In this document: positions 28,613 through 37,323 of the stretch, in pieces
Layout of the letters: each line of letters opens with the position of its first letter
Numbering within the stretch: position 1 is the stretch's first letter
Position numbers and translations under genes: made by a program
The notes under the pieces: model-generated
What the model was told of the DNA's origin: nothing
What the model saw: the letters and a program-made list of their open reading frames with translations, nothing else
The model's database searches: none
Origin: Paracoccaceae bacterium
Lineage (GTDB): Bacteria > Pseudomonadota > Alphaproteobacteria > Rhodobacterales > Rhodobacteraceae
Direction: 5' to 3'
Assembly (NCBI GenBank): GCA_028875855.1
Contig: JAGWVA010000006.1
Location: 7,501 to 71,500 of the forward strand
DNA: 64,000 bases

Positions 28613-28795
28613 GTCAGACCTCCGTCACGGGGTCTTTGACCGGACCCCGAAAGGTCCCGGCGTACAGGACGGATGCGGGATGACCGCAAGCAGCGGGGCC
28701 GTGCCCCTGTGGCGACGCCATCGCCACGGCTCGGATGCAAGATGATCCAGAGGCCGGATTCCGGCAAGCCCGAATTTTCGCCGGAGAGTCGTTGT

Positions 28796-28814
28796 GATTT
28801 CTCGGCGGAAAATC
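28796..28814. repeat. Palindrome variant after the crotonase-fold gene
   Basis: GATTTCTCGGCGGAAAATC is an imperfect inverted repeat 3 bases from the crotonase-fold stop codon, closely related to the 19-bp cores at 11933-11951 and 39560-39578. The rest of the 205-base spacer between this gene and creatinase (28613-28817) shows no gene or clear promoter. Confidence 0.55.
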
Positions 28815-28817
28815 AGG

Positions 28818-29429
28818 TCAGATCAGGCCCTTGATGGCGCGGATATGCGCCAGATCGGCCGCCAGCACATCGGCGGTCAGAGCGGCGACCTCGTCCGTTA
28901 GCGCCTCCGGGGCCACGACGCGGTCGATCAGGCCCCAGTCGCGCGCCTCTTCCACCGTGACCTTGGCGCCCGCCATCAGGATCATCTTTGCCCGCGCGGG
29001 CCCGACAAGGGCCGCAAGCCGCCCCGGGTCCGACGGCTGCGGCAGGAACCCGAGCTTCATCACCGGGTAGAAGACCCTTGCCCCCGCCACGGCGATCCGC
29101 AGATCGCAGGCCAGCGCCATGCCCATCGCCCCGCCCGCAAGCGTTCCGTTCAGCGCGGCGATGCTCAGCCCCGGAAAGGCCGCGACGGCCGCCGACACCC
29201 GTTCCCAGACCGGATCGATGGCGAGCCCCGCCCGCGCCTCGTCCAGATCGGCACCCGCCGAAAAGACCTTGCCGCGTCCGGTCAGCACCAGCACCTTGGC
29301 ACCGGCCTTGGTCGCCTCGGCCACGCCGGCCTCCAGCGCCAGAAGCATCTCGCGCGTCAGCGAATTCGCCTTGTCCGGGCGGTTCAGGATCAGGCGGTGC
29401 AGCCCGCCGTCGCGTTCGGCCTCGATCAC
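28818..29429 (-). CDS. Short crotonase-fold protein lacking hydratase glutamates
   Basis: The 203-residue protein belongs to the enoyl-CoA hydratase/isomerase superfamily (SAGADLDEA oxyanion-hole segment; ALNGTLAGGAMGMALACDLRIA). It is 50-60 residues shorter than typical members, ending soon after the core. The two catalytic glutamates of hydratases are missing: the position in GGGCEL is Gly (GGAMGM, about residue 103) and that in QPExxLG is Val (YPVMKLG, about residue 123). A CoA-dependent reaction other than hydration is likely. It overlaps the SDR gene by ATGA. Confidence 0.82.
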   Translation of the reverse strand: MIEAERDGGLHRLILNRPDKANSLTREMLLALEAGVAEATKAGAKVLVLTGRGKVFSAGADLDEARAGLAIDPVWERVSAAVAAFPGLSIAALNGTLAGGAMGMALACDLRIAVAGARVFYPVMKLGFLPQPSDPGRLAALVGPARAKMILMAGAKVTVEEARDWGLIDRVVAPEALTDEVAALTADVLAADLAHIRAIKGLI

Positions 29430-30175
29430 GCGATGAGCCCCACGCGGCGGCGCACCTTATCGTCGCGCAACTGCACCTCCATGCCAAGGAAATCGTCGGC
29501 GTCTGCCGAACACATCCAGACCAGAGCGCGGGCTGGCCAATCGGCGGGAATGTGGACCGAAGGATCAAGCTGGCTGACCGGGTTGATGCCGCTGGCCTTG
29601 ATCTTCACCTGCATCTCGGTCGCCACCGTGCCGGGCGACAGCCCCATGATCCGCACACCGGAGCCCGCCGCCTCCAGATGGGCGACGCGGGTCAGCATCG
29701 CGGCCCCGGCCTTTGACGTGCAATAGGCGCTCCAGCCCTCAAGCGGGTTGTGCGCGGCGCCGGAACTGACGGTGATGATCGTGCCCGACCGCCGTCCGAT
29801 CATGCCGGGCAGAACGGCGTGCATCCCGTGAAAGACCCCCTTGAGGTTCACGTCGATATCGCGACCCCATTCCTCGGGCGAGGCGTCGGTGATGCGGGCG
29901 ATCGGCTCGATCATGCCCGCGTTGTTGATGAGGATGTCGATCGGGCCCAGATCGGTCTCGATCTTCGCCACCGCAGCCGCCACGGCCCCCGCGTCGGCCA
30001 CGTCGCAGGCCACCGCAAGTCCGCCCACCTCGCCCGCAAGCGCGGCAATCGCATCGGCGGATCGCGCCAGCAACGCGACCTTCGCGCCCGCAGCCGCAAA
30101 GGCCCGCGCCGCCTCTGCCCCGATCCCCCGGCTTGCCCCGGTGATCGCCACGACCTTTCCTGCCAATCCGCTCAT
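29426..30175 (-). CDS. Short-chain dehydrogenase/reductase
   Basis: The 249-residue Rossmann-fold oxidoreductase shows the classical SDR motifs TGASRGIG (cofactor binding), NNAG (about residues 89-92), the catalytic Ser (TVSSGAAHN) and YCTSK. After the A of the acidic cofactor position it has ARS, which favours NADP(H). A strong GAGAGGAGG ribosome site stands before ATG 30175. It is translationally coupled to the crotonase-fold gene, so the two probably act on the same, still unknown, metabolite. Confidence 0.92.
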   Translation of the reverse strand: MSGLAGKVVAITGASRGIGAEAARAFAAAGAKVALLARSADAIAALAGEVGGLAVACDVADAGAVAAAVAKIETDLGPIDILINNAGMIEPIARITDASPEEWGRDIDVNLKGVFHGMHAVLPGMIGRRSGTIITVSSGAAHNPLEGWSAYCTSKAGAAMLTRVAHLEAAGSGVRIMGLSPGTVATEMQVKIKASGINPVSQLDPSVHIPADWPARALVWMCSADADDFLGMEVQLRDDKVRRRVGLIA

Positions 30176-30300
30176 CGATGCCTCCTCTCGCTCTCTTCCG
30201 GATTACCTCCATCCCGCGCCGGTGGGAATCCCTTGACCGCACCACCCCCCCGACAGAGGATATGCCGAACATGCTTTAACCCGTTCCAAAGGACCAGACG

Positions 30301-31800
30301 ATGAAGCAACTCCGCACCCTTGGCCTCGCGAGTGTCGCGACGGTGCTTCTGGGCAGCACCGCGGCCCAGGCTCTTACGCCGGCCGACGTCTGGACCGCGA
30401 TGAAGACCCGGCTCACGTCGATGGGTCAGACGATCAGTGTCGGAAGCCAGTCGGAGGCCGATGGCAAGCTTGCGCTTCGCAATGTCACGGGGCTGGTCAA
30501 GAAGCCCAACTCCACCGTTTCCTACGCCATCCCCGAGATCGACCTTCAACAGGACAAGGACGGCAGCGTGACGGTGACGCTGTCGCCCGAGACGGACGTG
30601 GTCTTTTCGACCACCTCGCCGCAGGGCACGGTGACGGAAGGCACGCTGAAGCTGACCCAGGACGGGCTCAAGTCGGTGGTTGCCGGCACCGACGCAGACA
30701 TGACCTACACGACCTCGGCCACCAGTGTCGGGATCGCGCTTGCCGGCCTGAAATCCGGCGGCAAGGACCAGCCGGTGAAGGTGGACGGCAAGATCCTCGG
30801 CATTCAGGGCACGGCGCATATCGTCACGAACGGGGCGACCGATATCGACTCGTCGGGCAGCGCGGCCTCGGCCAACTTCACGGTGGATGCGACGACGACC
30901 GACAAGACGGGCAGTGCGACGATCCATGTGGACTTCGCCACAAAGGCCCTTGCGACGGAAGCGAAGACCACCGTGCCCGTCGGCGTGAACATGCAGGACA
31001 TCGCCGCGGCCCTTGGGGCGGGCTATGCCGCCAACACCACCATTTCCTATGGGCCGACGACCTATGCCATCTCGCGCGTCGGGGGGCCTTCGTCCGGCAC
31101 GCTGGACGGAAAGGTCGATGCCGGCACGATCCATGTCACGATGGACAAGGGGCACCTGCAATACGACACCGACAGCAAGGGCCTTGACCTGAACGTGACG
31201 GCCCCTGTGCTGCCGGTCCCCTCGCTCGGCATCAAGCTGGCCGAGTCGGCGTTCCGGCTTCTCATGCCGGTCGAAAAGGCGGATGCGCCGCAGCCCTTTG
31301 GTCTGCTGCTGAAGCTCGACGGGCTGGAGATCAGCAAGGAGCTGTGGGGGATGTTCGACCCGAAGTCGATCCTGCCGCACGATCCGGCGACGCTGATCCT
31401 CGACCTCGCGGGGAAGGGAAACTGGGCCTACAATTTCTTCGACCCCGCACTGCAGAAATCCGCCCCCGTCATCCCGGGGCAGGTGGATGAGGTCTCTTTG
31501 AACCAGCTGAAGCTGGATGCTGTCGGCACCCATCTGATCGGCACCGGGACGCTGAAGATCGACAATTCCGATCCCGCCGTGCCGAAGCCGGACGGGGCGA
31601 TCAACCTGACCCTGACGGGGGCCAACGGGCTTCTGGACAAACTGGGCGAGATGGGCCTTTTGCCGAAGGAACAGGGCATGGCCGCGCGGATGATGCTGGG
31701 CCTGTTTGCGCGCCCCGGCGGCGGGCCGGACGTGCTGACCTCGCAGCTTGAGTTCAAGCCGGACGGGTCGATCCTCGCCAATGGCCAGCGGATCAAGTGA
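30301..31800 (+). CDS. DUF2125 exported protein
   Basis: The 499-residue protein has a signal peptide (MKQLRTLGLASVATVLLGSTAAQA) and a long beta-rich body with repeated Thr/Val/Asp segments. Its C-terminal half has stretches such as GIKLAESAFRLLMPVEKADAPQPFGLLLKLDGLEIS and IDNSDPAVPKPDGAINLTLTGANGLLDKLGEMGLL, typical of DUF2125 proteins of Rhodobacteraceae. A periplasmic or outer-membrane-associated place is expected; the function is unknown. The gene is divergent from the SDR operon. Confidence 0.85.
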   Translation: MKQLRTLGLASVATVLLGSTAAQALTPADVWTAMKTRLTSMGQTISVGSQSEADGKLALRNVTGLVKKPNSTVSYAIPEIDLQQDKDGSVTVTLSPETDVVFSTTSPQGTVTEGTLKLTQDGLKSVVAGTDADMTYTTSATSVGIALAGLKSGGKDQPVKVDGKILGIQGTAHIVTNGATDIDSSGSAASANFTVDATTTDKTGSATIHVDFATKALATEAKTTVPVGVNMQDIAAALGAGYAANTTISYGPTTYAISRVGGPSSGTLDGKVDAGTIHVTMDKGHLQYDTDSKGLDLNVTAPVLPVPSLGIKLAESAFRLLMPVEKADAPQPFGLLLKLDGLEISKELWGMFDPKSILPHDPATLILDLAGKGNWAYNFFDPALQKSAPVIPGQVDEVSLNQLKLDAVGTHLIGTGTLKIDNSDPAVPKPDGAINLTLTGANGLLDKLGEMGLLPKEQGMAARMMLGLFARPGGGPDVLTSQLEFKPDGSILANGQRIK

Positions 31801-31858
31801 TGGACCGGCAGGAACGCAGCGCAAGGAAGCCGTCACGCAACCGCAGAGGGAGACAGGC

Positions 31859-32281
31859 ATGAACACGCAGGCAATCACGATCGAAGCGACGATCGACGCG
31901 CCGGTCGAAACCGTCTGGACCTGCTTTACCGAGCCCGCGCACATCACCCAGTGGAACTTCGCATCCGACGACTGGCACTGCCCAAGCGCGGAAAACGACC
32001 TGCGCGTGGGCGGGCGGTGCAAGACGCGGATGGAGGCGAAGGACGGCAGCTTCGGCTTCGACCTCGAATATGTCTATGACGCGGTCGAGCCGATGGCGCT
32101 TCTGGCCTACAGGCTGATGGATGGGCGCAACGTGCGCACGACCTTCGCGCCGATGGAAGGCCGGACACATGTGGTCACGGTCTTCGATCCCGAGGGCCTG
32201 CATTCGCTGGAACAGCAGCGCGAGGGCTGGGGGCAGATCCTGAAGTCGTTCAAACGCCATGCAGAGGCGCAGCGGGGCTAG
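31859..32281 (+). CDS. SRPBCC (AHSA1-like) domain protein
   Basis: The 140-residue protein is a single START/Bet v1-like helix-grip domain: ITIEATIDAPVETVWTCFTEPAHITQWNFAS, then DLRVGGRCKTRMEAKDGSFGFDLEYVYDAVEP and the C-terminal helix EGWGQILKSFKRH. AHSA1-like members include activators and small-ligand binders, so no specific role can be assigned. GAGGGAGACAGGC precedes ATG 31859. It lies 58 bases after the DUF2125 gene and may be co-transcribed. Confidence 0.88.
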   Translation: MNTQAITIEATIDAPVETVWTCFTEPAHITQWNFASDDWHCPSAENDLRVGGRCKTRMEAKDGSFGFDLEYVYDAVEPMALLAYRLMDGRNVRTTFAPMEGRTHVVTVFDPEGLHSLEQQREGWGQILKSFKRHAEAQRG

Positions 32282-32377
32282 GACCCGGAGGCGCGTCAAC
32301 GCTTTTTGCTCGGGTTCCGCTTGCAACACTTCGCAGGCGCCACTAGGTCCAAGCCATCCCCAGCAAGAGGTGCGCCC

Positions 32378-33724
32378 ATGTCCGAACCGCTCGAAACGCT
32401 CGCCCATGCCCTGCTTGACGCCGCCCGCAAGGCTGGCGCCGAGGCCGCCGATGCGATGGCGGTCGAGGGAACCTCGATCTCGATCGACGTGCGGCAGGGG
32501 CGGCTGGAACAGGCGGAACGGTCCGAAGGCGTGGACATCGGCCTGCGGGTGCTGATCGGCACGCGGCAGGCCTGCGTGTCGGCATCGGACACGCGCCCCG
32601 AGACGATGGCCGCGATGGCCGAACGCGCCGTGGCCATGGCGCGCGAAGCACCGGAAGACCCGACTATCGGGCTGGCAGATCCCTCCCAGCTGGCCAGGTC
32701 ATGGGATCTGGCGGCGCTCGACCTCGTGGACCCGGCACCCGAGCCGTCGGCCGCGGACCTTGAGGAAGACGCGCGGCGGGCCGAAGCCGCCGCGCTCGCG
32801 GTGAAGGGCATCAGCCAGATCGACTCCGCCGGGGCAGGTTACGGCCGCCGGGCGCTGCACATGGCGATGTCGAACGGCTTTTCAGGCGGCTATGCGCGCA
32901 CCTCGCGCTCGACCTCTTGCGTCGCGATCACCGGCAGCGGCACGGCGATGGAGCGGGATTATTTCGGGGACAGCCGCACCTACCAATCCGACCTGATCGA
33001 CCCCGAGACCATCGGGCGGATCGCCGGCGAACGGGCCGTGGCCCGCGCGGGGGCGCGAAAGCCGAAGACCGGGGCCTATCCGGTGATCTACGACGAACGC
33101 GTCGCGGGATCGCTGATCGGGCACCTTCTGGGCGCGATCAACGGCGCGGCCGTCGCCCGGGGCGCAAGCTGGCTGCGCGACGCGATGGGCGAGGCCGTTC
33201 TGCCCAAGGGGCTGACGCTGACCGAAGACCCGCACCGCCCCCGCATCGGCGGCTCGCGCCCCTTCGATTCGGAGGGCCTGCCCAGCCTTCTGCGCGAGGT
33301 GGTGAAGGATGGCGTCCTGCAAAGCTGGACGCTGGACCTTGCGACCGGGCGCAAGCTCGGCCTGCCTTCGACGGGGAACGCGTCGCGCGGGACGTCCGGC
33401 CCGCCCTCGCCCTCGCCGTCCAACATCGCGCTGACGCAGGGCGCGCGCAGTCAGGAGGACCTGCTGCGCGAGATGGGCACGGGCCTTCTGATCACCTCGA
33501 TGATCGGCAGTTCGATCAACCCGACCACGGGCGACTATTCCCGCGGCGCCTCGGGGTTCTGGGTCGAGAACGGCCAGATAGCCTATCCGGTGAACGAATG
33601 CACCGTGGCGGGCAACCTGCGCGACATGCTGAAGACGATCGTGCCCGCCAACGACGCCCGCACGTGGTATGGGCTCGTGGTGCCGTCGCTCCTCGTGGAA
33701 GGTCTGACGCTTGCCGGCGAATGA
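32378..33724 (+). CDS. pmbA: PmbA/TldE metalloprotease-like protein
   Basis: The 448-residue protein is the TldD/PmbA type, a cytoplasmic pair that degrades unfolded peptides and processes modified peptides. Seen are the N-terminal RQGRLEQAERSEGVDIGLRVLIG segment, the middle NGFSGGYARTS stretch, VIYDERVAGSLIGHLLGAINGAAVARGASWL and the C-terminal GDYSRGASGFWVENGQIAYPVNECTVAGNLRDML. PmbA lacks the metal-binding HExxxH of TldD, and none is found here, so PmbA rather than TldD is called. The partner tldD is not in the window. It overlaps cysQ by 14 bases. Confidence 0.92.
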   Translation: MSEPLETLAHALLDAARKAGAEAADAMAVEGTSISIDVRQGRLEQAERSEGVDIGLRVLIGTRQACVSASDTRPETMAAMAERAVAMAREAPEDPTIGLADPSQLARSWDLAALDLVDPAPEPSAADLEEDARRAEAAALAVKGISQIDSAGAGYGRRALHMAMSNGFSGGYARTSRSTSCVAITGSGTAMERDYFGDSRTYQSDLIDPETIGRIAGERAVARAGARKPKTGAYPVIYDERVAGSLIGHLLGAINGAAVARGASWLRDAMGEAVLPKGLTLTEDPHRPRIGGSRPFDSEGLPSLLREVVKDGVLQSWTLDLATGRKLGLPSTGNASRGTSGPPSPSPSNIALTQGARSQEDLLREMGTGLLITSMIGSSINPTTGDYSRGASGFWVENGQIAYPVNECTVAGNLRDMLKTIVPANDARTWYGLVVPSLLVEGLTLAGE

Positions 33725-34511
33725 CCTCGACCTGCTGATCGGCGCGGCCCGCGCGGCGGGGCAGATCGCCCTGCGCCATTGGGGCAAGTCGCCGCGGACA
33801 TGGGAAAAGCCCGACGGCGCAGGCCCGGTGACGGAAGCCGATCTGGAGGTCGATCGCGCACTGGCCGACGCGCTGACAGGCGCGCGCCCGGGCTATGGCT
33901 GGCTGTCCGAGGAAAGCGAAGACAGCGCCCGGCGGCTAAATTGCGAACGAACGTTCATCATTGACCCAATCGACGGGACCCGCGCCTTCATCAAGGGTGA
34001 GAAGGGCTTTTCCCATTCATTGGCCGTGGCTTGCAACGGCACGGTGGAAAGCGCCGTCGTATATCTGCCGGCGCTCGACCTGCTTTACACCGCTACGCGC
34101 GGCGGGCCGGCGCTGTTGAACGGCGCGCCGCTCACGCCGTCCTCGCCTCTTGGCTCGGAAGGCGTGTCGGCGCTGACCAATGCCACCGCGCTCCAGCCCG
34201 AGTTCTGGCCGGGCGGCGTGCCGAACCTGCACCGCGCCTTTCGCCCCTCGCTCGCCTGGCGCCTTTGCTTGGTGGCGGAGGGGGAACACGATGCGCTGAT
34301 CACGCTGCGCGACGCGTGGGAATGGGACATCGCCGCCGGTTGCCTGATTGCCGAAGCCGCAGGCGTGCGGGTCACTGACCGCAACGGCGGCCCCCTGCGG
34401 TTCAATGCTCCCACGCCGCTGACCGCAGGCGTGATCGCCGCGCCCCCCCGCGCTGCACGCCGAGCTTCTGACCCGGCGGCAGGGAGCGTAATCGAACAAT
34501 CGTTCAGCTAA
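33711..34511 (+). CDS. cysQ: CysQ-like inositol-phosphatase family protein with frameshifted C terminus
   Basis: The metal-dependent phosphatase has the family motifs LSEESEDS, DPIDGTRAFI and WEWDIAAGCLIAEAAG, and fits 3'(2'),5'-bisphosphate nucleotidase (PAP recycling). The start is TTG 33711 with GGAAGG 7-8 bases upstream, overlapping pmbA. The last 21 residues after VIAAPP read like noise (RAARRASDPAAG). In the next frame, after a run of seven C (34443-34449), the sequence continues PALHAELLTRRQGA to TAA at 34489-34491. That is the ending expected of this family, so one extra C probably shifts the frame. Confidence 0.88.
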   Translation: MPANDLDLLIGAARAAGQIALRHWGKSPRTWEKPDGAGPVTEADLEVDRALADALTGARPGYGWLSEESEDSARRLNCERTFIIDPIDGTRAFIKGEKGFSHSLAVACNGTVESAVVYLPALDLLYTATRGGPALLNGAPLTPSSPLGSEGVSALTNATALQPEFWPGGVPNLHRAFRPSLAWRLCLVAEGEHDALITLRDAWEWDIAAGCLIAEAAGVRVTDRNGGPLRFNAPTPLTAGVIAAPPRAARRASDPAAGSVIEQSFS

Positions 34512-34512
34512 C

Positions 34513-36825
34513 TTAGGTGCGGCCGCGCGGCTTGCCCCTGGGTTTCAGCCGTTGCGACGGATCGGCCGCGTTGAACGCCGGGCGCCGGGGGGCGGCATCT
34601 CCGGTTTTCGGCGCCTTTCCGGCATAACCCTTGCCGGGCTTGCCTTCGCCCGGCTTGCCGCCGAAGCGGCTTCCCTCGGGTTTGCCGCGCCCTTGCGGCT
34701 TGCCGGCAGAGGCGGGCCCGCGCTTTGCCTTGTCAGCGCCCGACCATCGGGCCTTGCGCGCGCCATCCTCGGCCGGACGTGCATCCCCGTCTGCCTTGCG
34801 AGGCTTGTAGGGGCGTTCCTCGCGCTCGCGCATCGGGACGGTGGCGTTGTCGGGCTGCCAGCCGCTGTCCTGGCGTTCGGTATAGCCGCCAGCATCGCGA
34901 TCCTCGCGCCGGGCGGGTTTCACGCCGACGCGACGGGCCGGTTTCACCGGACCACGCTCGGCATATTTCGCGGCGCGGAAAGCCTTCTTGCCCTGAATGC
35001 CCTCGGGCGCTTCGACGGCGGCCGGCGCTGGCTCTGCCTCACGCGCGGGGCGCGGCGCGGGACGGGGTGCCCGCACCTCGCGGGGAGCACGGTCTTCGCG
35101 GGGGGCGCGATCTTCCCGCTGTGCGCGCTCTTCGCGGGGGGCGCGCTCTTCGCGGGGCGGACGCGGGGCGCGATCTTCGCGCGGGGCGCGGGGTGCCGGC
35201 TCCGGGCGGCCCAGCACCGGCGCCTCGGCCAGACGCTGAACGGCAAGGCCGGGTTCCAGTTCCTTGCCAGCGCCCAGGGCAGCTTCGAACCCGGCCGCCG
35301 CGGCAGCGGCAATCTGGACGAAGGTCCATTCCTGCTGCACGCGGATCGCGCCGATCTCGGCCTTGGTGATCCGCCCGTGATCGCAAAGCTTGGGCAGGAT
35401 CCAGCGGGCCTCGGCGCGGCCGCTGTGCCCGACCGAGAGGCGATACCAGACGGAATCGCCGAATTCCTCGCGCGGCTTGCGGGCCTCGGCCACGGCGGCG
35501 GCCGTCGGCGTGGCATGGCTGCGCAACTCCTCGGGCGCGGACCGCCCGGCACGCCACAGCCGCAGAAAGCCCGCGGCCAGACGCTCTGCCGGAAAGCGCG
35601 CGACAAGGGCCGCGACGGCCGCGGCCTCGTCCTCGGCAACGTCAGCCTCGAATTCCGGCGTCGCCATCAGGCGGTCGTCGTCGCGCGCCATCACCTCGTC
35701 GGCCGAAGGCGCGGGCCCCCAGTTCGCCGTGACGCGCGCGCCTTGCAGCAGGCGGTTGGCCTTCTTGAATTCGCGCGGGGTCACGATGAGGGCCGACACG
35801 CCCTTGCGCCCCGCCCGGCCGGTGCGGCCGGAGCGATGCAACAGCACTTCCGAGTTCTGCGGCAGGTCGGCGTGGATCACCAGTTCCAGACCCGGCACGT
35901 CGATGCCGCGCGCGGCGACGTCGGTCGCGATGCAGACCCGCGCCCGGCCGTCACGCATCGCCTGCAACGCATGAAGCCGCTCGGTCTGCGACAACTCGCC
36001 CGACAGCGCCACGACCTGAAAGCCGCGATTGTGGAAACGGCCCATCAGCCGCGTCACCTCGGCCCGGGTCTTGCAGAAGACGATGGCCATCTGCGCCTCG
36101 TAATAGCGCAGGACGTTGATGATCGCGTGTTCGCGGTCATCGGGCGACACGCTGAAGGCACGGTATTCGATGTCGGCATGCTGACGCGTCTCGGCCGCCG
36201 TGCGCACCCGCACCGCGTCGCGCTGATACTGCGTCGCCAGCTTGGAAATCTCGGGCGGGACGGTGGCCGAGAACATCAGCGTGCGGCGTCCCTCGGGGGC
36301 CGCGCCAAGGATGAACTCCAGATCCTCGGTGAACCCGAGGTCGAGCATCTCGTCGGCCTCGTCCAGCACCACGGCGCGCACCGCCGACAAGTCGAGCGAG
36401 CCGCGTTCGATGTGATCCTTCAACCGGCCGGGCGTGCCGACGACGATCTGCGCCCCGCGTTCCAGCGCGCGCCGTTCGGTCCGGTAGTCCATGCCGCCCA
36501 CGCAGGAGGCAAGCTGCGCCCCCGTCTCGGCGTAAAGCCATTCCAGCTCGCGGCGGACCTGCAGGGCAAGTTCGCGCGTCGGCGCCACGATCAGCGCAAG
36601 CGGCGCGGCGGCATACAGAAAGCGTTCGTCTTCGCCCAGGATGTCGGGCGCGATGGCAAGGCCGAAGGCGACCGTCTTGCCCGACCCGGTCTGCGCCGAG
36701 ACCAGCGCGTCGCGGCCCGCAAGTTCGGCGCCGATGGCGGCTTCCTGCACGGGTGTAAGGGTTTCATAGCCACGTTTCGTCAGGGCCGCGGCCAAAGGCG
36801 CCGCGATGCCGGAATGATCCGTCAT
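34513..36825 (-). CDS. DEAD-box RNA helicase with DbpA-type RNA-binding domain and basic tail
   Basis: The 770-residue helicase has the Q motif (YETLTPVQEAAI), motif I AQTGSGKT (about residues 44-51), DEADEM, SATVP, and the C-terminal HRSGRTGRAG. A DbpA/CsdA-like RNA-binding domain follows (SVWYRLSVGHSGRAEARWILPKLC). A roughly 200-residue disordered tail comes next with tandem RAPRED/REERAPRE repeats and Lys/Gly-rich runs. This is the DeaD/CsdA group involved in ribosome assembly and cold adaptation. The 243-base leader upstream holds no gene. It lies on the opposite strand between cysQ and DUF4170. Confidence 0.92.
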   Translation of the reverse strand: MTDHSGIAAPLAAALTKRGYETLTPVQEAAIGAELAGRDALVSAQTGSGKTVAFGLAIAPDILGEDERFLYAAAPLALIVAPTRELALQVRRELEWLYAETGAQLASCVGGMDYRTERRALERGAQIVVGTPGRLKDHIERGSLDLSAVRAVVLDEADEMLDLGFTEDLEFILGAAPEGRRTLMFSATVPPEISKLATQYQRDAVRVRTAAETRQHADIEYRAFSVSPDDREHAIINVLRYYEAQMAIVFCKTRAEVTRLMGRFHNRGFQVVALSGELSQTERLHALQAMRDGRARVCIATDVAARGIDVPGLELVIHADLPQNSEVLLHRSGRTGRAGRKGVSALIVTPREFKKANRLLQGARVTANWGPAPSADEVMARDDDRLMATPEFEADVAEDEAAAVAALVARFPAERLAAGFLRLWRAGRSAPEELRSHATPTAAAVAEARKPREEFGDSVWYRLSVGHSGRAEARWILPKLCDHGRITKAEIGAIRVQQEWTFVQIAAAAAAGFEAALGAGKELEPGLAVQRLAEAPVLGRPEPAPRAPREDRAPRPPREERAPREERAQREDRAPREDRAPREVRAPRPAPRPAREAEPAPAAVEAPEGIQGKKAFRAAKYAERGPVKPARRVGVKPARREDRDAGGYTERQDSGWQPDNATVPMREREERPYKPRKADGDARPAEDGARKARWSGADKAKRGPASAGKPQGRGKPEGSRFGGKPGEGKPGKGYAGKAPKTGDAAPRRPAFNAADPSQRLKPRGKPRGRT

Positions 36826-37068
36826 GTTCCGTCTTTCCAAGGGGGCGCACCTTGCGCCCGGGTGATGGCCCACCCGTCCTTGACCGGGCCTCCCTGCCCG
36901 GCATCGCGGAAACCCGGAGCCCGAAGTCGTTGCACATACGGGAAATCGGGGACCTTGTATAGGCGTTCCGGCTTGACCCTGTGCATGGCCGTCATGCGCC
37001 TTGCCCCGTCCGCTTGACCTGCCCCGCGCTTTGACTAGGGTGCGCCATCTCGAAAAGGGAGCCTCCTC

Positions 37069-37314
37069 ATGACACAACGCCTCCATCTCGTCTTCGGTGG
37101 CGAGTTGACGACCCCGTCCAAGACCACGTTCAAGGACGTCTCGAAGATCCACATCGTCGGCATGTTCCCCGACTATGCCTCGGCCCATGCGGCATGGAAG
37201 GCGGAAGCCCAGCGGACAGTGGACGATGCCCACATGCGCTACTTCATCGCCCATATCCACCGGCTGCGGGACGAAGAACAGCCCGGCGGACCGACGGAAG
37301 AACTCGGGGGCTGA
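37069..37314 (+). CDS. DUF4170 small protein
   Basis: The 81-residue soluble protein (QRLHLVFGGELTTPSKTTFKDVSKIHIVG ... AHMRYFIAHIHRLRDEE) matches DUF4170, a short family of alphaproteobacteria regularly found directly upstream of the Kdo transferase gene. Its biochemical role is unknown; the genomic association suggests lipid A or envelope work. AAGGGAG precedes the ATG. Only 9 bases separate it from waaA. Confidence 0.9.
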   Translation: MTQRLHLVFGGELTTPSKTTFKDVSKIHIVGMFPDYASAHAAWKAEAQRTVDDAHMRYFIAHIHRLRDEEQPGGPTEELGG

Positions 37315-37323
37315 GACAGGAAG

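Noticed and set aside
35000..35200. Repeat array that could be taken for CRISPR-like or satellite DNA
   Set aside because: The repeats are in phase with the helicase frame and encode its RAPRED-type tail; there are no spacers of constant length.
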